A stretch of DNA of 64,000 nt from Archilochus colubris (GCA_023079485.1 CM041084.1:71271709-71335708), one strand, 5' to 3'. Numbered from the stretch's first letter, positions 50,670 to 64,000 are shown. Made by a program: numbers and translations. Notes: generated by a model not told the origin, from the letters alone.

Positions 50670-51075
50670 AAATCTGGTTAGGAAGGGGTCTCTGAAAATC
50701 ATCTGCCACAATCTTCTCCTGAAGGTGAAGCCTTATTCAAGGTCTGATCAAACTGAGTCTTGAATATTTAACAGGAAGATTCCTTTGGGCATCCCAATTC
50801 TCAGTTGTTCTTCTTGTGAGAAACTTTTCTTATATACAAACTGACTTTGCCTTGAAGCATCTTGTGCTTGTTTTCTTGTCTCCTGATGCCATGTATCCTC
50901 ATGAAGAGGGTATCTCCATCTTTATAATATCTTCTAGATACTGGAAAAATGTGATGAGCTCCATATGGTCTATTTCTTCTCAAAGTTGAATCCTTCAAGC
51001 TTCCTTCTTATACCAAGTTTCCAGTTCTCTCAGCACTTTACTGAGACTTTACTCTGCTGGATCCTCTCCAGGCAG
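50670..51075 (-). mobile_element. old CR1 LINE fragment
   Basis: This is a decayed CR1 in reverse orientation. It has GGTTAGGAAGGGGTCTCTG, AAAATCATCTGCCACAATC, GAGTCTTGAATATTTAACAGG, TGTGAGAAACTTTTCTTATA and CTCTGCTGGATCCTCTCC, in the order of the CR1 3' region and ORF2 end. On the minus strand a 65-codon piece reads STLRRNRPYGAHHIF and later YIRKVSHKKN, a decayed CR1 C-terminal sequence. Terminal octamers are lost. It is one of the oldest copies here. Confidence 0.75.
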
Positions 51076-51612
51076 TAGCTAAAGAGATAAAAGCTGTAAG
51101 AGAAAAAAGCAGGAAGTTCTATTTACAATAAATGCAATAATTCTTGGTTGCTAAATATTTATTTATATCTTCTATATGATGTTCCAATAGGCTGCTCTTT
51201 TTTCACTCAAATGTTGAAAATAAAAGCTTGGTTGTAAATGGAAACTCTAGTACAGACTCTGAAGTATGTAGCTGGAATAAAGCATGTAAAATATACAGTG
51301 TGGAAGAGATTAGCAGTTATGAGTGTGATTGTGTAGACACATTTTTGTGTTCACAAATACACACATAAATGAGGATGTAGATGAGAAATTTGCAGACTGA
51401 AAATCAAGTAGGTGTTATGCTGCTTCTATACCTAGAGAAACGTTTAGCTGGCAGCTATATAATAAATACACAGCTAAAAAGGTGCACACTGACCACATCA
51501 CAACTTCTTATGTCTTTTTTTTTCCCTCTGATTTTTTGGAGGTTTTGTATTACCTTTGTTGTTAGAGGCCATCTTCTGCAGCATACACAATAGGGTAGGA
51601 AAATTTCCCACA

Positions 51613-51680
51613 GAAAAAAAAACCAAAACCAACCAAACAAAAAAACCACAACCAAAAACCAAAAAAACCCAAACAACAGC
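51613..51680. repeat. A/C-rich low-complexity tract
   Basis: About 68 bp are A-rich with CC and CCC blocks (AACCAAAACCAACC and similar). It belongs to the same compositional class as 41551-41664. Confidence 0.85.
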
Positions 51681-54600
51681 ACAACAGAGTTTTTTTATTT
51701 TCCACAGGAGATATAGGAAAAGGCCTTTTCTTCAAAAAGTTTAATTAGAAGGAGAGGTAAAATTTGTACTGTTTACTTAGAGAAGTGTATAATTTTCCTA
51801 AGATGAGCAACTTAGGTTGGATAAAAAGGAAACTGGAAAACTAACTCCATGTGAAATTCTCTCTTCTTGCTGTATTTTGATAATTTAGTTAGTAGAATGC
51901 TTCTGTATTTTACTTTCTTCAAAAGAACAGCTACCTTGTTAAAATTAGATTTGTCTGTAAAAGCTGCGATGAAAGGGTTACTGTGTATGTTCCTGTGCTT
52001 CTCTCTCCTACATTCATTGATCTTCCAGCTGTTAGGGTCCATTAAACAATAGGTGTGTGTTGTTAGCAATATTTTTGTATAACAGACTTGTCTAGAGAAG
52101 TGGAAGACTACACTGATTATTGTCTCCTAATGACCTTTGAGAATTTCCTTCAGCTTTCCTGTTTGAAAAACTGTAACATTATATCAAAAGCCCCATTGTC
52201 TTTAAAAAAGAACATTTTTAGAAAGATATTTTCTGCTGAATTTTTCTGGGTTAGATATTCAGTTTTAATTTCAGATCTGTGTAAGACAATGAGACCACAT
52301 TGATGCCAGAGACCACTAAGTATTTTCAAACTGAGTTCTGTTTTCTTCTAGCAGTTGAGTTGGAATTTAATTTGGAAAGCAGTGTGTGGAAAAGATGCAA
52401 AGGGGGACTGATACCTGACCTGTAAATGAGTAACCTGTATGAATTTAGGCAAAATGCTGTAAGTTTTGCAAAACTTTATTACCTGATTTCCCAGTAAAGG
52501 AGCACATTTGCTGAATGTGAAAGCTTTCTGCTTAAGAGGTCTCTTCTGTAATTTCCTGTATCTGTTACCTAGCTGAAAAAAACAGAAAGCAACATTTGCT
52601 GTTTAGTTTATTGCTTTGACTCAGGGTTTCTCATATTAGTGTTAACTGCCACTGAGAACAGCAGGTGGTAATTTCCAATAGAAAAAAACAGCTACTACAG
52701 CAGACAACCCTCATTTACCTACACCCTGTGCAATGCTTCACAGGAATATTATGAACTGTGGGCTCTTTCTCATTTGTCCTTGTTTTAGCTGACATTGTCA
52801 TTCATGACTATACTGTGAGTGTAAATGATGATCTAATGTCACTTCTATAATTACTTGGCAACCTGAGCAAACTGTAATCCCCCAGGGTCAATAACTGCTC
52901 TCAGTTTGACATTCAATAAACAAGTTTTTGAGAATTGCTGTAGTTTCACATTTTGCTTTTTGTGGGTTTTTTGTTTCTTTTTTTTCTTGCTAGTGCTTTC
53001 AGTGAATGCTATTCAGGAGTACTTCAAGACCATTAAGAAAAGAAATGAAACAAGTACACACAGTCTGAGAATGCTGAAGGAAAACCTCTGATTTTCAACT
53101 TTTACTTACTCACCTGTAGAGTCCAATTCATCTCCAATGGAATTTTCGAGAATGACTTCAAGTCAGTGTGCTCTGTGCACAGTCATCAACTCCAACTTTA
53201 AAGACGTGTTACATGTATTCTGACTATACCTTTTGCAGTCCTGCTCTATGCCTCAAGATTTTGGCAGAACTGGTTTTTTGTTCCTGTAGCTTTAAATGTG
53301 TCTCCACATAATGCAATACAGTTAGGTGCAATAAAGTCTTTCAGTCACAAAATAGAAGTGACTGTTATGCAGAAGGACAACATCCAACAAAGACAAAGCA
53401 AGTGCTGTTGCAACACTGTGCTGGTTTCTTCTGTTCTTACAGTCATGTAACAATTGCTGCTCAATGACTATTTAGAGTTTATCTCTACTCTGCCTGTCTA
53501 AAGTTCACAGTGATCATGAGTTTAATTCTCAATTTTCCTATTTCCTTCACCTTCAGCTTTATGGAAATATCACTTTCTTCTTTTGTCCAGCATCATGTCC
53601 GAAGTGCATGTCTAAGGAAAAGAAAATAAGCAGTCTTTCTGTTTCTGCCAACCCAAAGAAAGGCTGCTAGGGTTAATGATGGGACAACTGCAGACACAGT
53701 GCAAAACAGTGCAGACACACTGTAAAAAAAAAATGGAGTATCAATTATGAGTATGATGAGGCTGAGAAGCAAATTATAAGAAATATCAAAGGTAAATAAA
53801 TATGCCAAACCTTCCATAAGGTGAGAACAGAGAAAAAATCTGGAACTACTTCAAGGACTTAACTTTTGAAAAGCCATGATTTAGAAGGTAAGAGTCACCT
53901 TGCCTTCTGATCTCCATGTCTTGCTTTGAACAAAGAAGAGAAACTTAATGTATATGAAGGAGAAGGAAAAGGGAAAAAAGCTGAAGAGGACCAGTCATTG
54001 CATACAGAGGCACAAGAACAGCAACAGAGTGAACATAGGAAAGATGGAGGAAAAAAAAATCTGTTGGATGTATTATGGCATTCATTTTCATGTCAGAAAC
54101 ATCTTGTTTGGCCAGAGATCCATATTTATTTAAGAGCACAGGGACTTTTAAAGGTTTTTGGAAAAAACATTTTCTTTTACAAATCTCTCTTATTTATATT
54201 ATTCAAATGTATTATTTTATATATTATTTAGTGGTATGGTTTGTATACAGCTCTGTTCAATTTGGGAGTCACTGTTGAATGTTGGTGCTATGAATATTAA
54301 TAAGTCAGATGCATCCCTGCTATCAAAGCTGTTCCTCATCACTATTCATAGTGATATATACTGTGAATAAAGCACTTCAAAAAACTCAGGATTGCCTAAT
54401 TAAAGTTTTGTGTTTTGACGGACCAATCCTGTTCTTCTAAAAGTAAGTGCACAGGTGTATTACAGTTAAATACGGTGCCCTGTAGGTCTCAGATAAAACC
54501 TTTGTGAACACGCCAAGAGTTAAAGATAACATAGTTGGCATAGAGGCAAGGATGGGGAAAAGGAGCTTTTTTTGGCTGATGTTGCTAAGCAGCAGGAGCA

Positions 54601-57600
54601 TCCCCAAACCCTGCATTAGGGAGCCTTTTGGTCCATAGACAAATGTTCTGGATGGTCTAACAGGTACTCTAAGGAGTTTTAGAAAGAAAGTATGTAGTTC
54701 TTTCGCCCAAGTTACTTTTGAATGCCAACATGCGGTAAAATCCACAGAGATAATTTCTCTGTGCAGTTAAGTAGCAGAGGAGCCATGAAAACTCTTTTAG
54801 CATCCTCAGGAGTTAAAATTGCAGCCTAAACCACATAATCTGTAATAAATTCTTCAAATTGTTCCCTACCAAAATACCTATAGCTTTGAAATTGCTTTAC
54901 AAGCATCTCTCCCTGTGGCTGAGAGCTAAGATCACCACACAGTCTACAACCCCTGCAGATTCAAAGTAAAAGGAAGAAAAACTCTCTTATCTTCCACATG
55001 TCAGTAAAAGAATCTTTATAGGGGACCAAGTATGGAAGGGAAACAAAAATGTAGATGGCTTTCATCATTATTTTGTCCCCATGTACAATCTTGTTACCTT
55101 TCTTGATCAGTGTCTGTCAGAAACCTTTCACAGGCATTCAAAGACTGACTCAGATCATAAAGTGCAAAAAGAAAATGCAAGTGAGCAATGAGGAACTGGC
55201 AAAATCTGACACAGAAGAGGAAACAGAAGACCTGAGGCAGAAGGAGCAGAGGGCTGAAAGATGCAGAGGGCTCGGTACCCTAGGATACCATACATTTGCA
55301 AACCGGTGCAAATAATTGCATCAAATGGCCTAAAATTCTCGAATTCCCTTCCAATACACAACTGGTAATCCTCAGTCTTCATGCTGTTGTGCTTGTTTTC
55401 TAAGACAGTAAACAATACTACCCATGTCTTTAACAACTGCATGTTGGACACGTGGAAAATAAAATGAAGTATGACAAATCTTTGAATAGTACAGCTTCCA
55501 TAAAAAGCTTGCACTCACCTCACAGTGTTTTGCTGCTTTTTTTTTATAATTTTCATTCTAGATTTCAGGAAAAAAAATGTTCAGGAAGAACAGTTTTTGA
55601 ACAATGATAAATCCCTTTGTTGCTATTCAAAAGTTTTAACACATTAATAAAACATTTTTCACATATTTCTGCCATCAGACTTGGTTGCATGGTTCTTTGT
55701 TAGGTTTTCATGGAATGACTGAATTTCATTCCTTTTACTTGCATTTTTGTATGCAATAAAAAAGTTAAAGATACAAAATGCATGCAATGTGTAATGGTGT
55801 GTCTTGAAATATTATCCCGGTTTTCCTTTCAAAGAACTGTCAACAGTACTGCCTATATAACTAATATTTATCATTCAGGCTACACAAACAACAAAAATAC
55901 TTTTTTCACAGTACACCAGCATGTCTTAGTTTAACAGTTTGACAGCTGACTCTAATAAATGTCCTTATTGAACATCACTCTGTCTATGTCCCACTGTCAT
56001 GTCCCTGACAAGGCACTCCTCTAAAGAAACAGAAGCATGCAAAAATGCCATAAATTTTGGCCTCCATGAGATCTAGATTACTACAAGGTTTTTCCCAAAG
56101 AAAGACATTTCTTGTACAAGGACCACACTGAAGTTACACTGAGAAAATATCTTAGGGACTGTGGACTTAATAACCCACAAACCTCAGGATGCAGAAATTA
56201 TTATTTTTGTTTTCTGGAAGCCAGCAAGCAAGAAAATGAGCATAATAGCCAGATTTGTGCTATGGAGCACATGGTAGGATGTGTACAGTGTACAAAACTT
56301 GCTGTGTACACAGCTTTGACAGTGGACACAGCCGAAGTGTCATTCTTAGGGACACCTTCAAACATAACAGGTTTTAGGGAGTGGAGAGAATGCTGTTATT
56401 ATTCCTTCTGACAATATTATTACATGTGATTTACAGTGTTGTGTTGAAAAGATGCAAAGTGCTTCTCTGCAATCTTATTCTAAAGTCAAGGTCATTCAAC
56501 AGGATCCAGAGAAGCAGATTCCAGTTTTTCATTCTGAGTCTTACATCTGTTCTCTGTCATCTGATCATGACATATTGCAGATTTGTGTAAGATATCTCTG
56601 TCTTTGTATCTCTAAAGTACTCTGGATGACTTTAACAATTAAAGTTAACAAAAATGATTTCTGAATTTTACAGTGGCTGTCAGTATGGGATGAGAGAACA
56701 GATGACTGTCTAACATCCTTTGAAAGTGAACAATGAAACAGCTTGCTTCCCACATTACACTGAAGGACCCTTGCTCCTGACTATCATGTCTTGCAATTTT
56801 GATATGTTTAATCCCTGTGTGTGGTTCTCTTTTTTTCAGTGTTTTTGGTTTTTTGCTTGTTCGCTTGTTTCTTTTCTTTGAAAGATATAGTTTTCAGAAC
56901 AAAAAAAAGCTTCCACAAAAAAACCTAAAACGAATTTAACTACTTATACATTACAGTGACATTTTTTTCTCAAATTGCATGGCCATTACATATCTTCCTT
57001 TGATTCCTCTGTCCTTTCTTGGCACAATCATCTGAGCAGTGAAAAGTTTGTTAACTAAGAGCTTGTGTTTCACAGTCCCTAGTGTGCAAACAAAGCCTGA
57101 AACTGGGGATGTGTTGCCAGCTGCACTACTTATTTCGTGCTGTATGCCTCAAGCCAAGGCTGCTCTGAATGTGGTAGCCAATGAAGCATCAGTAAGAAGA
57201 GGAAGAAACAGAGATGGAGAATTGTCTTTCTTCAGTCAGGAAAAGAGCCCTTCTCAGGTTTCATATAATTCACACAGAAACTATGGGAATTATAAAGCAC
57301 TGCAGACTGAATGTTAAGCATCTTTCCAATGGATTGAAAAGCCCAGACTTAGGCTGGGTCTGTGTGGGCCAAATTTTGTCAGTATTTGGGAGATGTTCAG
57401 TACTTTGTGTAAAGTGAATTGGTATGTTTATTTAGCTTTTAGAGGAAAGTGACCAGTTCATTTAAATATCTGCTAAAGAACTTTCTCTGGTAGTCTGAGA
57501 AGAGAGAGACTCAAGGTTAAGATAAACCTAGTAGCCTTTTTTTGTTAAAGGAAATGGAAATCAGAAAAACATCCTTTATTTTTTACATATAAATTTCAGA

Positions 57601-59410
57601 CTATTTTCAATTGAAATTTATTAGTATTTCAGTTAATGTAACCAATTGCTTTATTTGAAGTCAAAATATTTATTTGAATATTTAAAATTAATATAATTTT
57701 GTTTTGTTATCTTGGACCATTACTTTTGTAGATGTTTAAGTTTTGGCTTATATAATGTTCTCTAAAAAAGGAAGCCCATTATGGAGAGAGAGAGAAGCCT
57801 GAGACCATGGATTCTGAGAGTTTCAGCAGGATTCTGCATAGTTTTGTTTCTTTTTTTATTACTATTTCAATTTTTCATTTTATGTTGCACAAAATAAAAT
57901 CCTCACATAATATTCTGGACAGAGGGGCAATTCATACTTACTTTCTTTTGCTGGCGGTCTTGTGCCACAAGTTCTGTATCTGAGTCCCGAAGGCCTAATC
58001 ATGGAGAAACTGGCAAACCTCTGTACAGTGAGGAAATTGGTTCTGAAAATAAAATTCAAAGGGGAAAGGCTTTCATGTCCCAGGTATCAGTTAAGGAAAG
58101 TGACTCCCTTCATGTTTTTTATTTGAACTTTTATTGTATTTCTAAATTTAGCTGTCTCCACTTTATCTTCCTTTGCTTTCCTATTTTTACTGGTGGTAAC
58201 CATCAAATGTTGCTCCACCGTACGAATAGCTTTATTCCTTTGATAAATGAAAACATTTGTCAAAAAAAATTCCATTGATTTAAAGTACAAATGCCCCTGT
58301 TTTGAGACACTTCCCTTCTGTTTTGCTTATGAGGAGAAGTCTTATACTGTATGCTCGGAAGTACAATGTCCTTTTGCCTTTCTGTACTGTGGTTCCAATT
58401 ACAGTAATTTAAGATTGCTCTGTTCATATGGAACCAGAGCATTGTGTCTTTGCAGGAGCACACTGTTATTTCTTACCTGAATACTTTCCCTCCACTCCAG
58501 AAAGGCAAATACTGCAATTTCTTTGCACACATAATACAAGCTACTTGAATGACTAAAACCTGTAATATAACAAATAGCAGACAATAAAAAATAATTTTAA
58601 AAAACAGAAGATAAAAGAAAATAACTCCATCAAAGATACAGCCTTATACAGAATGAATATGTACGGTTTCTGAAAAATACTACACTGTGCCTGACAATAT
58701 GTACATTGTTTTGAGTTCATGGATACTTTGGTGAGGAAAAAAAGAGCAAGATAGCCATCTGCAATGGCACCATCTGCTGCTCCTTATAATTTGTTAAAAA
58801 GTGATTGCCTCTGACTGAAAAGTATACTGGTCATCACGGACACTTTTTCTGTACTTACTTGGTAGGAACTGTCACTATGAATGGAAGACTGCAGCAAAAC
58901 CCAGTTCATTTTTGTCCATAATGATTTTGTTGAGTGGCCGTGAGTTGGCAGGAGTTCAAGTTTCTTTAATACTAGGCTGTGAGCTTAAAAATAGGAATAA
59001 TTGTCTTGTACTTGCATTTTACCTTACCTTAAGATTAAAATAGGACTTTTAAGGTAGAGTTTATAACGTATGCAGTTCGTCTGGAAGGGCATTTGTACCA
59101 TGTAACTTCAAAGTATTCTTCCTTTAAAAGGAAGATGCATATTATGAGAATAGGTGTCTTCAGATTTTTTAGTTCGTTGCCTTACATTAAATTCAAGACT
59201 GAGTAGGAAAAAGAAAGCATTAGACTAGCTGAGTATAAAGTGCGATAGAGAAGAAAAATTTTCAAATGGAAAGAAGAATGAAATGAAATCTTTGTGTTAA
59301 CAAATTTCACTATCTTATCTTTTTTTTCTTTTAAAAATCAGAGAAGGGTGTTGCCTTCAGATGAATTGCATTATTCCTCATCTGCTACTTAAGTTAAGGG
59401 AAGGTACCAA
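51681..59410. other. AT-rich non-coding stretch, nothing recognised
   Basis: Only short frames without recognisable domains were seen. T/G-rich stretches near 52958-52988 and 56838-56876 resemble the other tracts in composition but are shorter. Confidence 0.6.
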
Positions 59411-59452
59411 ACACAGGATATCTGTATTTCAACACAGGATATCTGTATTTCA
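59411..59452. repeat. 21-bp exact tandem duplication
   Basis: A 21-bp unit starting AACACAGGATATC occurs twice in a row without mismatch (59411-59431, 59432-59452). Exact identity suggests a recent duplication. Confidence 0.95.
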
Positions 59453-60689
59453 AATAATAAATGATAGTGCATCAAGAAATAGAAAGCAAAATAACTTGGA
59501 AATACAATTGTGGGTCAGACAATATCAATTACTTTGGTCATCAAGCACTCTTTCTCCCAAACTGCATTTACTTTTTTGCAACAAGGCAAAAAGCTAATAT
59601 TCAGTTAACATTGGATATTCTACCAGCACTCAGACTGTTTGCTTCTATAATTTTATTTTTTTTATAATTTCACAAATAGAGTTTTCCCACGAGATCTGCA
59701 GTATTTTCCATTTTGTGCCAGATAACACCCAGAACAGTCTCCTGTTCTGTTACTGAATTTCAGATTCTTTCACAGAAGAAAATCAGAATGGAGCTGAATT
59801 ATGGTTTTCAGCCATTGAACACCAACAACCCTTCGGACTTTGCTGAAACAGTAGAAGTGACCACTGTTTGAAACAGAAAGATTCACAAAAAATGAAGTTA
59901 ACACTGTGCTACACTGTGATTCATGCTAGGTGCATTTCTTCATATTTGTGCCACAGCTGGATTGTTTCTTGAGAAAAGTACTGAAAAAAGTGATGGTCTG
60001 TATCAGCAGGAATATTTGTGTATCATGTCAGAAAACTACATGGGCACAGAATTCTTGTAAGTTCTTACATGATACACATGCGAATCTGATTATAGGTTTT
60101 ATTCAGTTTTCTCTACTTCTCCCAACAGTCCAAAAAGATTTCTTGGTCCATGTAGATCTACTTACAGTACAAAGAACCTTCATGAAGAAAATAAAGAATA
60201 TCTATACCTAAATGACTCAAAATATAGCTATATCTTGTAAAATGCTTAGATTAGATTCGAATAAGCCTTAATAATTTAAAACATTTTGCTAAAACACAAC
60301 ATACTACTTGCATTGTCAGCTAAACAGCAAAAAATGTGTTAAAGAATGGATTAGAAAGCAGTCTTGTGATATTTCTGTCCCACTCAAAAAAAGTCTTGCC
60401 ATCAGTATAAAGAAACACTTCACTTCTTTATTCAGTGCCACTGTGTGGTTTATTTTTTGTGACACATATTTCATTTTACGTAAACTAGTTACAACACTGC
60501 TTGTAAAAGAAATCAATCTCATCAACTCAGAGGGGGCACTTTTTTCATCTCCAGTTTGACAGGAAAGGGTACTGCAAAATAAATTACTGGAGGAAAGATG
60601 TGAGGATTACTTCTAACTGCTTGCTGACATGCTCTTCCCAGGCATCTTTTGGCACAGTTTCCCTGGGAACAGACTCAAGCTTTCTTTAG

Positions 60690-60720
<31 letters not shown>

Positions 60721-62567
60721 ACAAAGGACTAATAGTTAAAGATTTTATCTGAGTGACCTGAACCAAGCCACCAAGCCTATAGTATCGGTGATCCTACTGT
60801 ATATAATAATTTACTCTGCCTGTAGGTGGTTTATGACTAACAGAGTCAGGAGACTCCCAAATGAAGATCTTGAAATATGGGATTTCTATCCATTTCTGTT
60901 TGTTTTGTAGCAAGGAAAGTTCACTACTGTTCTTAGGTGACTGTGATGTTGAGATGACAATACAGGGGGTAACTACAAATGCCCACAAACAATCTTCAGT
61001 GTGAAAAAGAGAACTCTGAATTAAAGGGGACTGCCAAAACTCCTGAAATCCATACTTCTCATGTAAACTACATTCTGCTCCCTATGTAACTGTCTTCTTT
61101 GCCCACAATGAAGTTGTAGAATAGTGTCTTTGGTAATCTCCTACTGATATTTTGTACATGATGTCTTCTTCAATACATGGATTACTTCTCTGATTCTGTT
61201 AGCAGTGAGAAAAGCAGCTTCTTTTTTGTATGCGCATATATATATATATTCATACATATACACATATGTATTTCTTATACTATTCAGCAAAACCTCTGCA
61301 TCCTCTGGGTAGCTTAAATGTTCTAGTATAATGGATGATGGCATTAGGGAAAGCCTTTAAGCTTGGTATCATTTAATAGAAATCTTTATATGTTCCATTT
61401 ATATTGTTTTATTTAGTCTCTTTCACTAATTCATAAGGGAGAACTGTTTTAAGAGTTGCTAACACAGAAAATGAGAGAGAAGAAGTACCCCTGAGTAAAA
61501 ACCTTATTAACAGCTATTCATTGAATTTAATTCTTTCTGGAATACTGCCACGAATTATTTCTTGGCATGCTGACTTCCAGAGTATTTCATATCAGCAGTT
61601 ACCATGTTCACACAATATCAGAATTCTGGAATATGAGAATTCTGGAAGCTTCAGCCTGGTTTGACCTGAGCTCACATGGACCAGAGAAATAAGAAAAAAA
61701 AACACAACAAAATAAACTGATGTCAGTGTTACTGGTAAGAAGAGACACATCATCTGTCCACTCTCCCGGAACTTTGAAGTTTCTGTTTCTCTTCTCTCTC
61801 TGTCATGTTTGAAGCCTAGAGATTCCTTTTTAATATAAATAAAATTTAATTGTAAGAAAAATATAAGGCTTTTCTATGGTCTTCTTCTGAATGACCCAGC
61901 AAAACCCACATGTATGTAAAAGAATGAGAGGCATTTGTTTTGGTTTTTATAGACATGAAGTGCTCATTTTACACATGAAACACCCATGAACAGGTATTTT
62001 CATAGCTCTAGTAAGACCTATGAAGCTAAGACTTTTTTCATTCAGAAAGGGTCACTTCTTTAGGGAAACTGTCGAGTCCAGCCAGCTCTTTTTCTGATAA
62101 TAATCAATAGAATATAGGGAATTGAAAATAATGCATGTTTACAAAGACAATGAGAAATGTTTTCTTTATCCTAAATGTATAATGACTGGCTTTTCTACTG
62201 TAAGCATCTGTAGTCTTGTTGTCCATTAATATATTAAACTATTTTTAATCCTACTGAGCCCTGACCTAAAAGATAACCTGTGGAACAAATTATCTGGAAC
62301 TCTGTATACATTTATATATTTTCTATTAATTTGAAAAGGGTTACTTTCCAGTCCTATAAACTGTTGCATCAAGTTATTAGAGGAGCTGATTTTGTTTGTT
62401 GTTCCTACATCAAAAATTATTTTGAACACTTCTGTACTTTACTTTTTGTTGTCTTTTCTCTGATCCTATATGTGTAAAACTTTCTTCTTTTTAAACGTTT
62501 CTTGATTTTGTTAGGTCTGTATATATATAAGAATGTATAACTTGCACATTCAGATGAATCATAAATA
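59453..62567. other. AT-rich non-coding stretch, nothing recognised
   Basis: It holds the poly(A) run listed separately and a TA/CA patch near 61233-61270. No gene was seen. Confidence 0.6.
60690..60716. repeat. poly(A) run of 27
   Basis: This is the longest homopolymer in the window. An AATAAA lies about 115 bp upstream (about 60577), too far to be its signal. No retrocopy body was recognised, so the default call is a mononucleotide microsatellite. Confidence 0.95.
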
Positions 62568-62625
62568 CCATAAAATCATAAAATTTTCAGGGTTGGAAGG
62601 GACCTTTTAAGATCATCTCGTTCCA
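62568..62625 (-). mobile_element. CR1 LINE, 3' terminal fragment
   Basis: Two CATAAAAT octamers (62569-62584), decayed forms of CATAGAAT, precede GGGTTGGAAGGGACC and AAGATCATCTCGTTCCAG. This is the extreme 3' end of a reverse CR1, very strongly 5' truncated. Confidence 0.88.
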
Positions 62626-64000
62626 GAACACTGATGAAACACTGTGAACTGTCCATTTCATAAGTTATAAAACCAAGAAACTTGTTCTACTTTATTAAAA
62701 ACAAAACAATTTTCTCTCTCCTTAAAATTATGATCAATTACTTTAATAAAATGTCATCATTAGTCTTTATGTCTAGTTTCTAAAAAAATGGTTGTGAATT
62801 TTAGTTCAGAGTGTGTCAAATACTGAATACAAGCATAAAAGTGTACAAAAAATTCTCAGTTTTCATGATTCATTGTTTCTGCTATGAATCAGTTTAAAAA
62901 ATAATAGTGAGTTAGTGTTTCTTGTTTTCCTCTGTTAAATTTAGCAAACTTTCTTAGGTATGAAGGTCAACACAATAACTGAGATGACAGAGGATATTAT
63001 TAAACATTAAATAACTGCAATTGCTTATTTCAATAGTCAGCAGCTACAAGTGAGAAAAGTCTGTGCCTTCTTTATGCAGAGTACCACAGAGTGCAATGAA
63101 GGCTTCCAAGTCAATTTGGTGCAGGTACCGAATTCTTACCCAAGGCAAATTTTGTTTATACATTTTTGCTTGTTATCATTTAGAATACCATCCTATCTAG
63201 GAAATAATACTCTTCTGAGCACTGGATGAATAATAAAAAAACCACTTGCCCCAAGGTGCTCACAGACTGAAAGGACTGAGGATTGAAAATCTTTGGCTGA
63301 GAAACTGAAGTGTTAAGAAAAAATAATCTCATTCAGTCAGCTGAAGAGGAAAGAATTTGGGAGACGGTTCACTGGAAAAAAAAAATGTGCTACAAAACAG
63401 TATTGTCTAAAAGAAATTTTAAATTCAGACACGCATAGACTACACTCACTACTCTCAGGGAGAGCTGTCTGCTTACTGCAGAGAGCGGAGTTCATCCTTA
63501 GCAACTTAGGCATTGCTCCTAAGTGGTGCTTTGTACATTGTACAAAGATTACATTATTCCTAGGTTGACAAAAATAATAGACAAGATTCTCCCCTGCCCT
63601 CCTTGGAATTTTGCCATTATACCCATTACTGAAACAAATTGTCCAATCCTCATTATAAGGATGAGGTCATGTCTTGTAATGGAATTTTGAGGCTAATTTC
63701 CTGAGTGAATCAGGAATGTATAGCCCACTGAAGGCATGCTACCAAATTCATTGAAATCAGAGAGACTATGTAATTATTGTTGGATTAACCCTCGTATCTC
63801 TTGCCAGTTTAGAAGGGATACACTCTTTTAGCCCCATGGCTATAAGCATCATCAAACATAAAATAATATATAATATTTGCTAATTTTTTTATTATGATAA
63901 CAGTACTAAATTTTGCCCTCTATGAGGCCCTCTATACTTGCCAGTCTTCAAAATAATGAAGCATTTTCAAATTAATGATTAATTAAAAAAAATGTTCAAG
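62626..64000. other. AT-rich non-coding stretch, nothing recognised
   Basis: No gene or repeat was recognised. A 19-bp near-perfect palindrome (CTTTGTACA, T, TGTACAAAG) lies at 63529-63547 and has no known meaning here. Confidence 0.6.

Noticed and set aside
57039..57317. 92-codon frame as a possible gene
   Set aside because: It matches no known family, and its composition resembles translated non-coding DNA.
63529..63547. 19-bp palindrome as a possible operator or hairpin RNA
   Set aside because: It is too short for a microRNA precursor, and such palindromes occur by chance in 64 kb.
1..64000. CRISPR array, phage, operon or prokaryotic defence island
   Set aside because: The repeats are eukaryotic LINE/LTR types. 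There are no spaced direct repeats, no operon-like gene runs and no bacterial ribosome-binding pattern.

Overview
This window looks like nuclear DNA of a bird, or less likely another sauropsid. It is AT-rich and almost entirely non-coding. The assignment rests on interspersed repeats: at least nine fragments of CR1 LINEs, several with the octameric ATTCTATG/CATAGAAT 3' end that replaces a poly(A) tail in this clade, and two copies of a long LTR family that I recognise from bird genomes. No host gene was found on either strand. Almost all open frames are under 140 codons, many open at non-ATG codons, and they lack recognisable domains or exon-like context. The window could be intergenic or lie inside a large intron.

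Layout. Positions 1-82 hold the last bases of a forward CR1. From 83 to 6672 there is AT-rich unique sequence with simple repeats. A reverse CR1 at 6673-7932 carries the only long intact frame, 389 codons of CR1 reverse transcriptase and C-terminal region. An older forward CR1 (about 10200-11833) has lost the RT active-site block and carries a T/G-rich expansion near its 3' end. A 302-bp (AAGG)n array lies at 13220-13521. Another forward CR1 without the active-site block lies at about 20980-21857.

At 26919-28266 an LTR is split by a reverse CR1, so the CR1 arrived later. A cluster at 35900-38040 holds a CR1 piece, a full-length solitary LTR of about 1 kb (36214-37233) and a third CR1 lacking the RT active-site block. 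Reverse CR1 remnants lie at 50670-51075 and 62568-62625, and a probable old CR1-like piece at 34080-34285. The rest is AT-rich single-copy-looking sequence with microsatellites and recurrent T/G-rich (A/C-rich) tracts.

There is no operon, CRISPR array, phage or prokaryotic defence system, and no convincing new system. The points most worth checking are the recurrent loss of the RT active-site segment in separate CR1 copies, the nearly pure GGAA array, the nested LTR/CR1 locus and the T/G-rich tracts. Subfamily comparisons rest on remembered consensus features and on the copies in this window, not on a database search.
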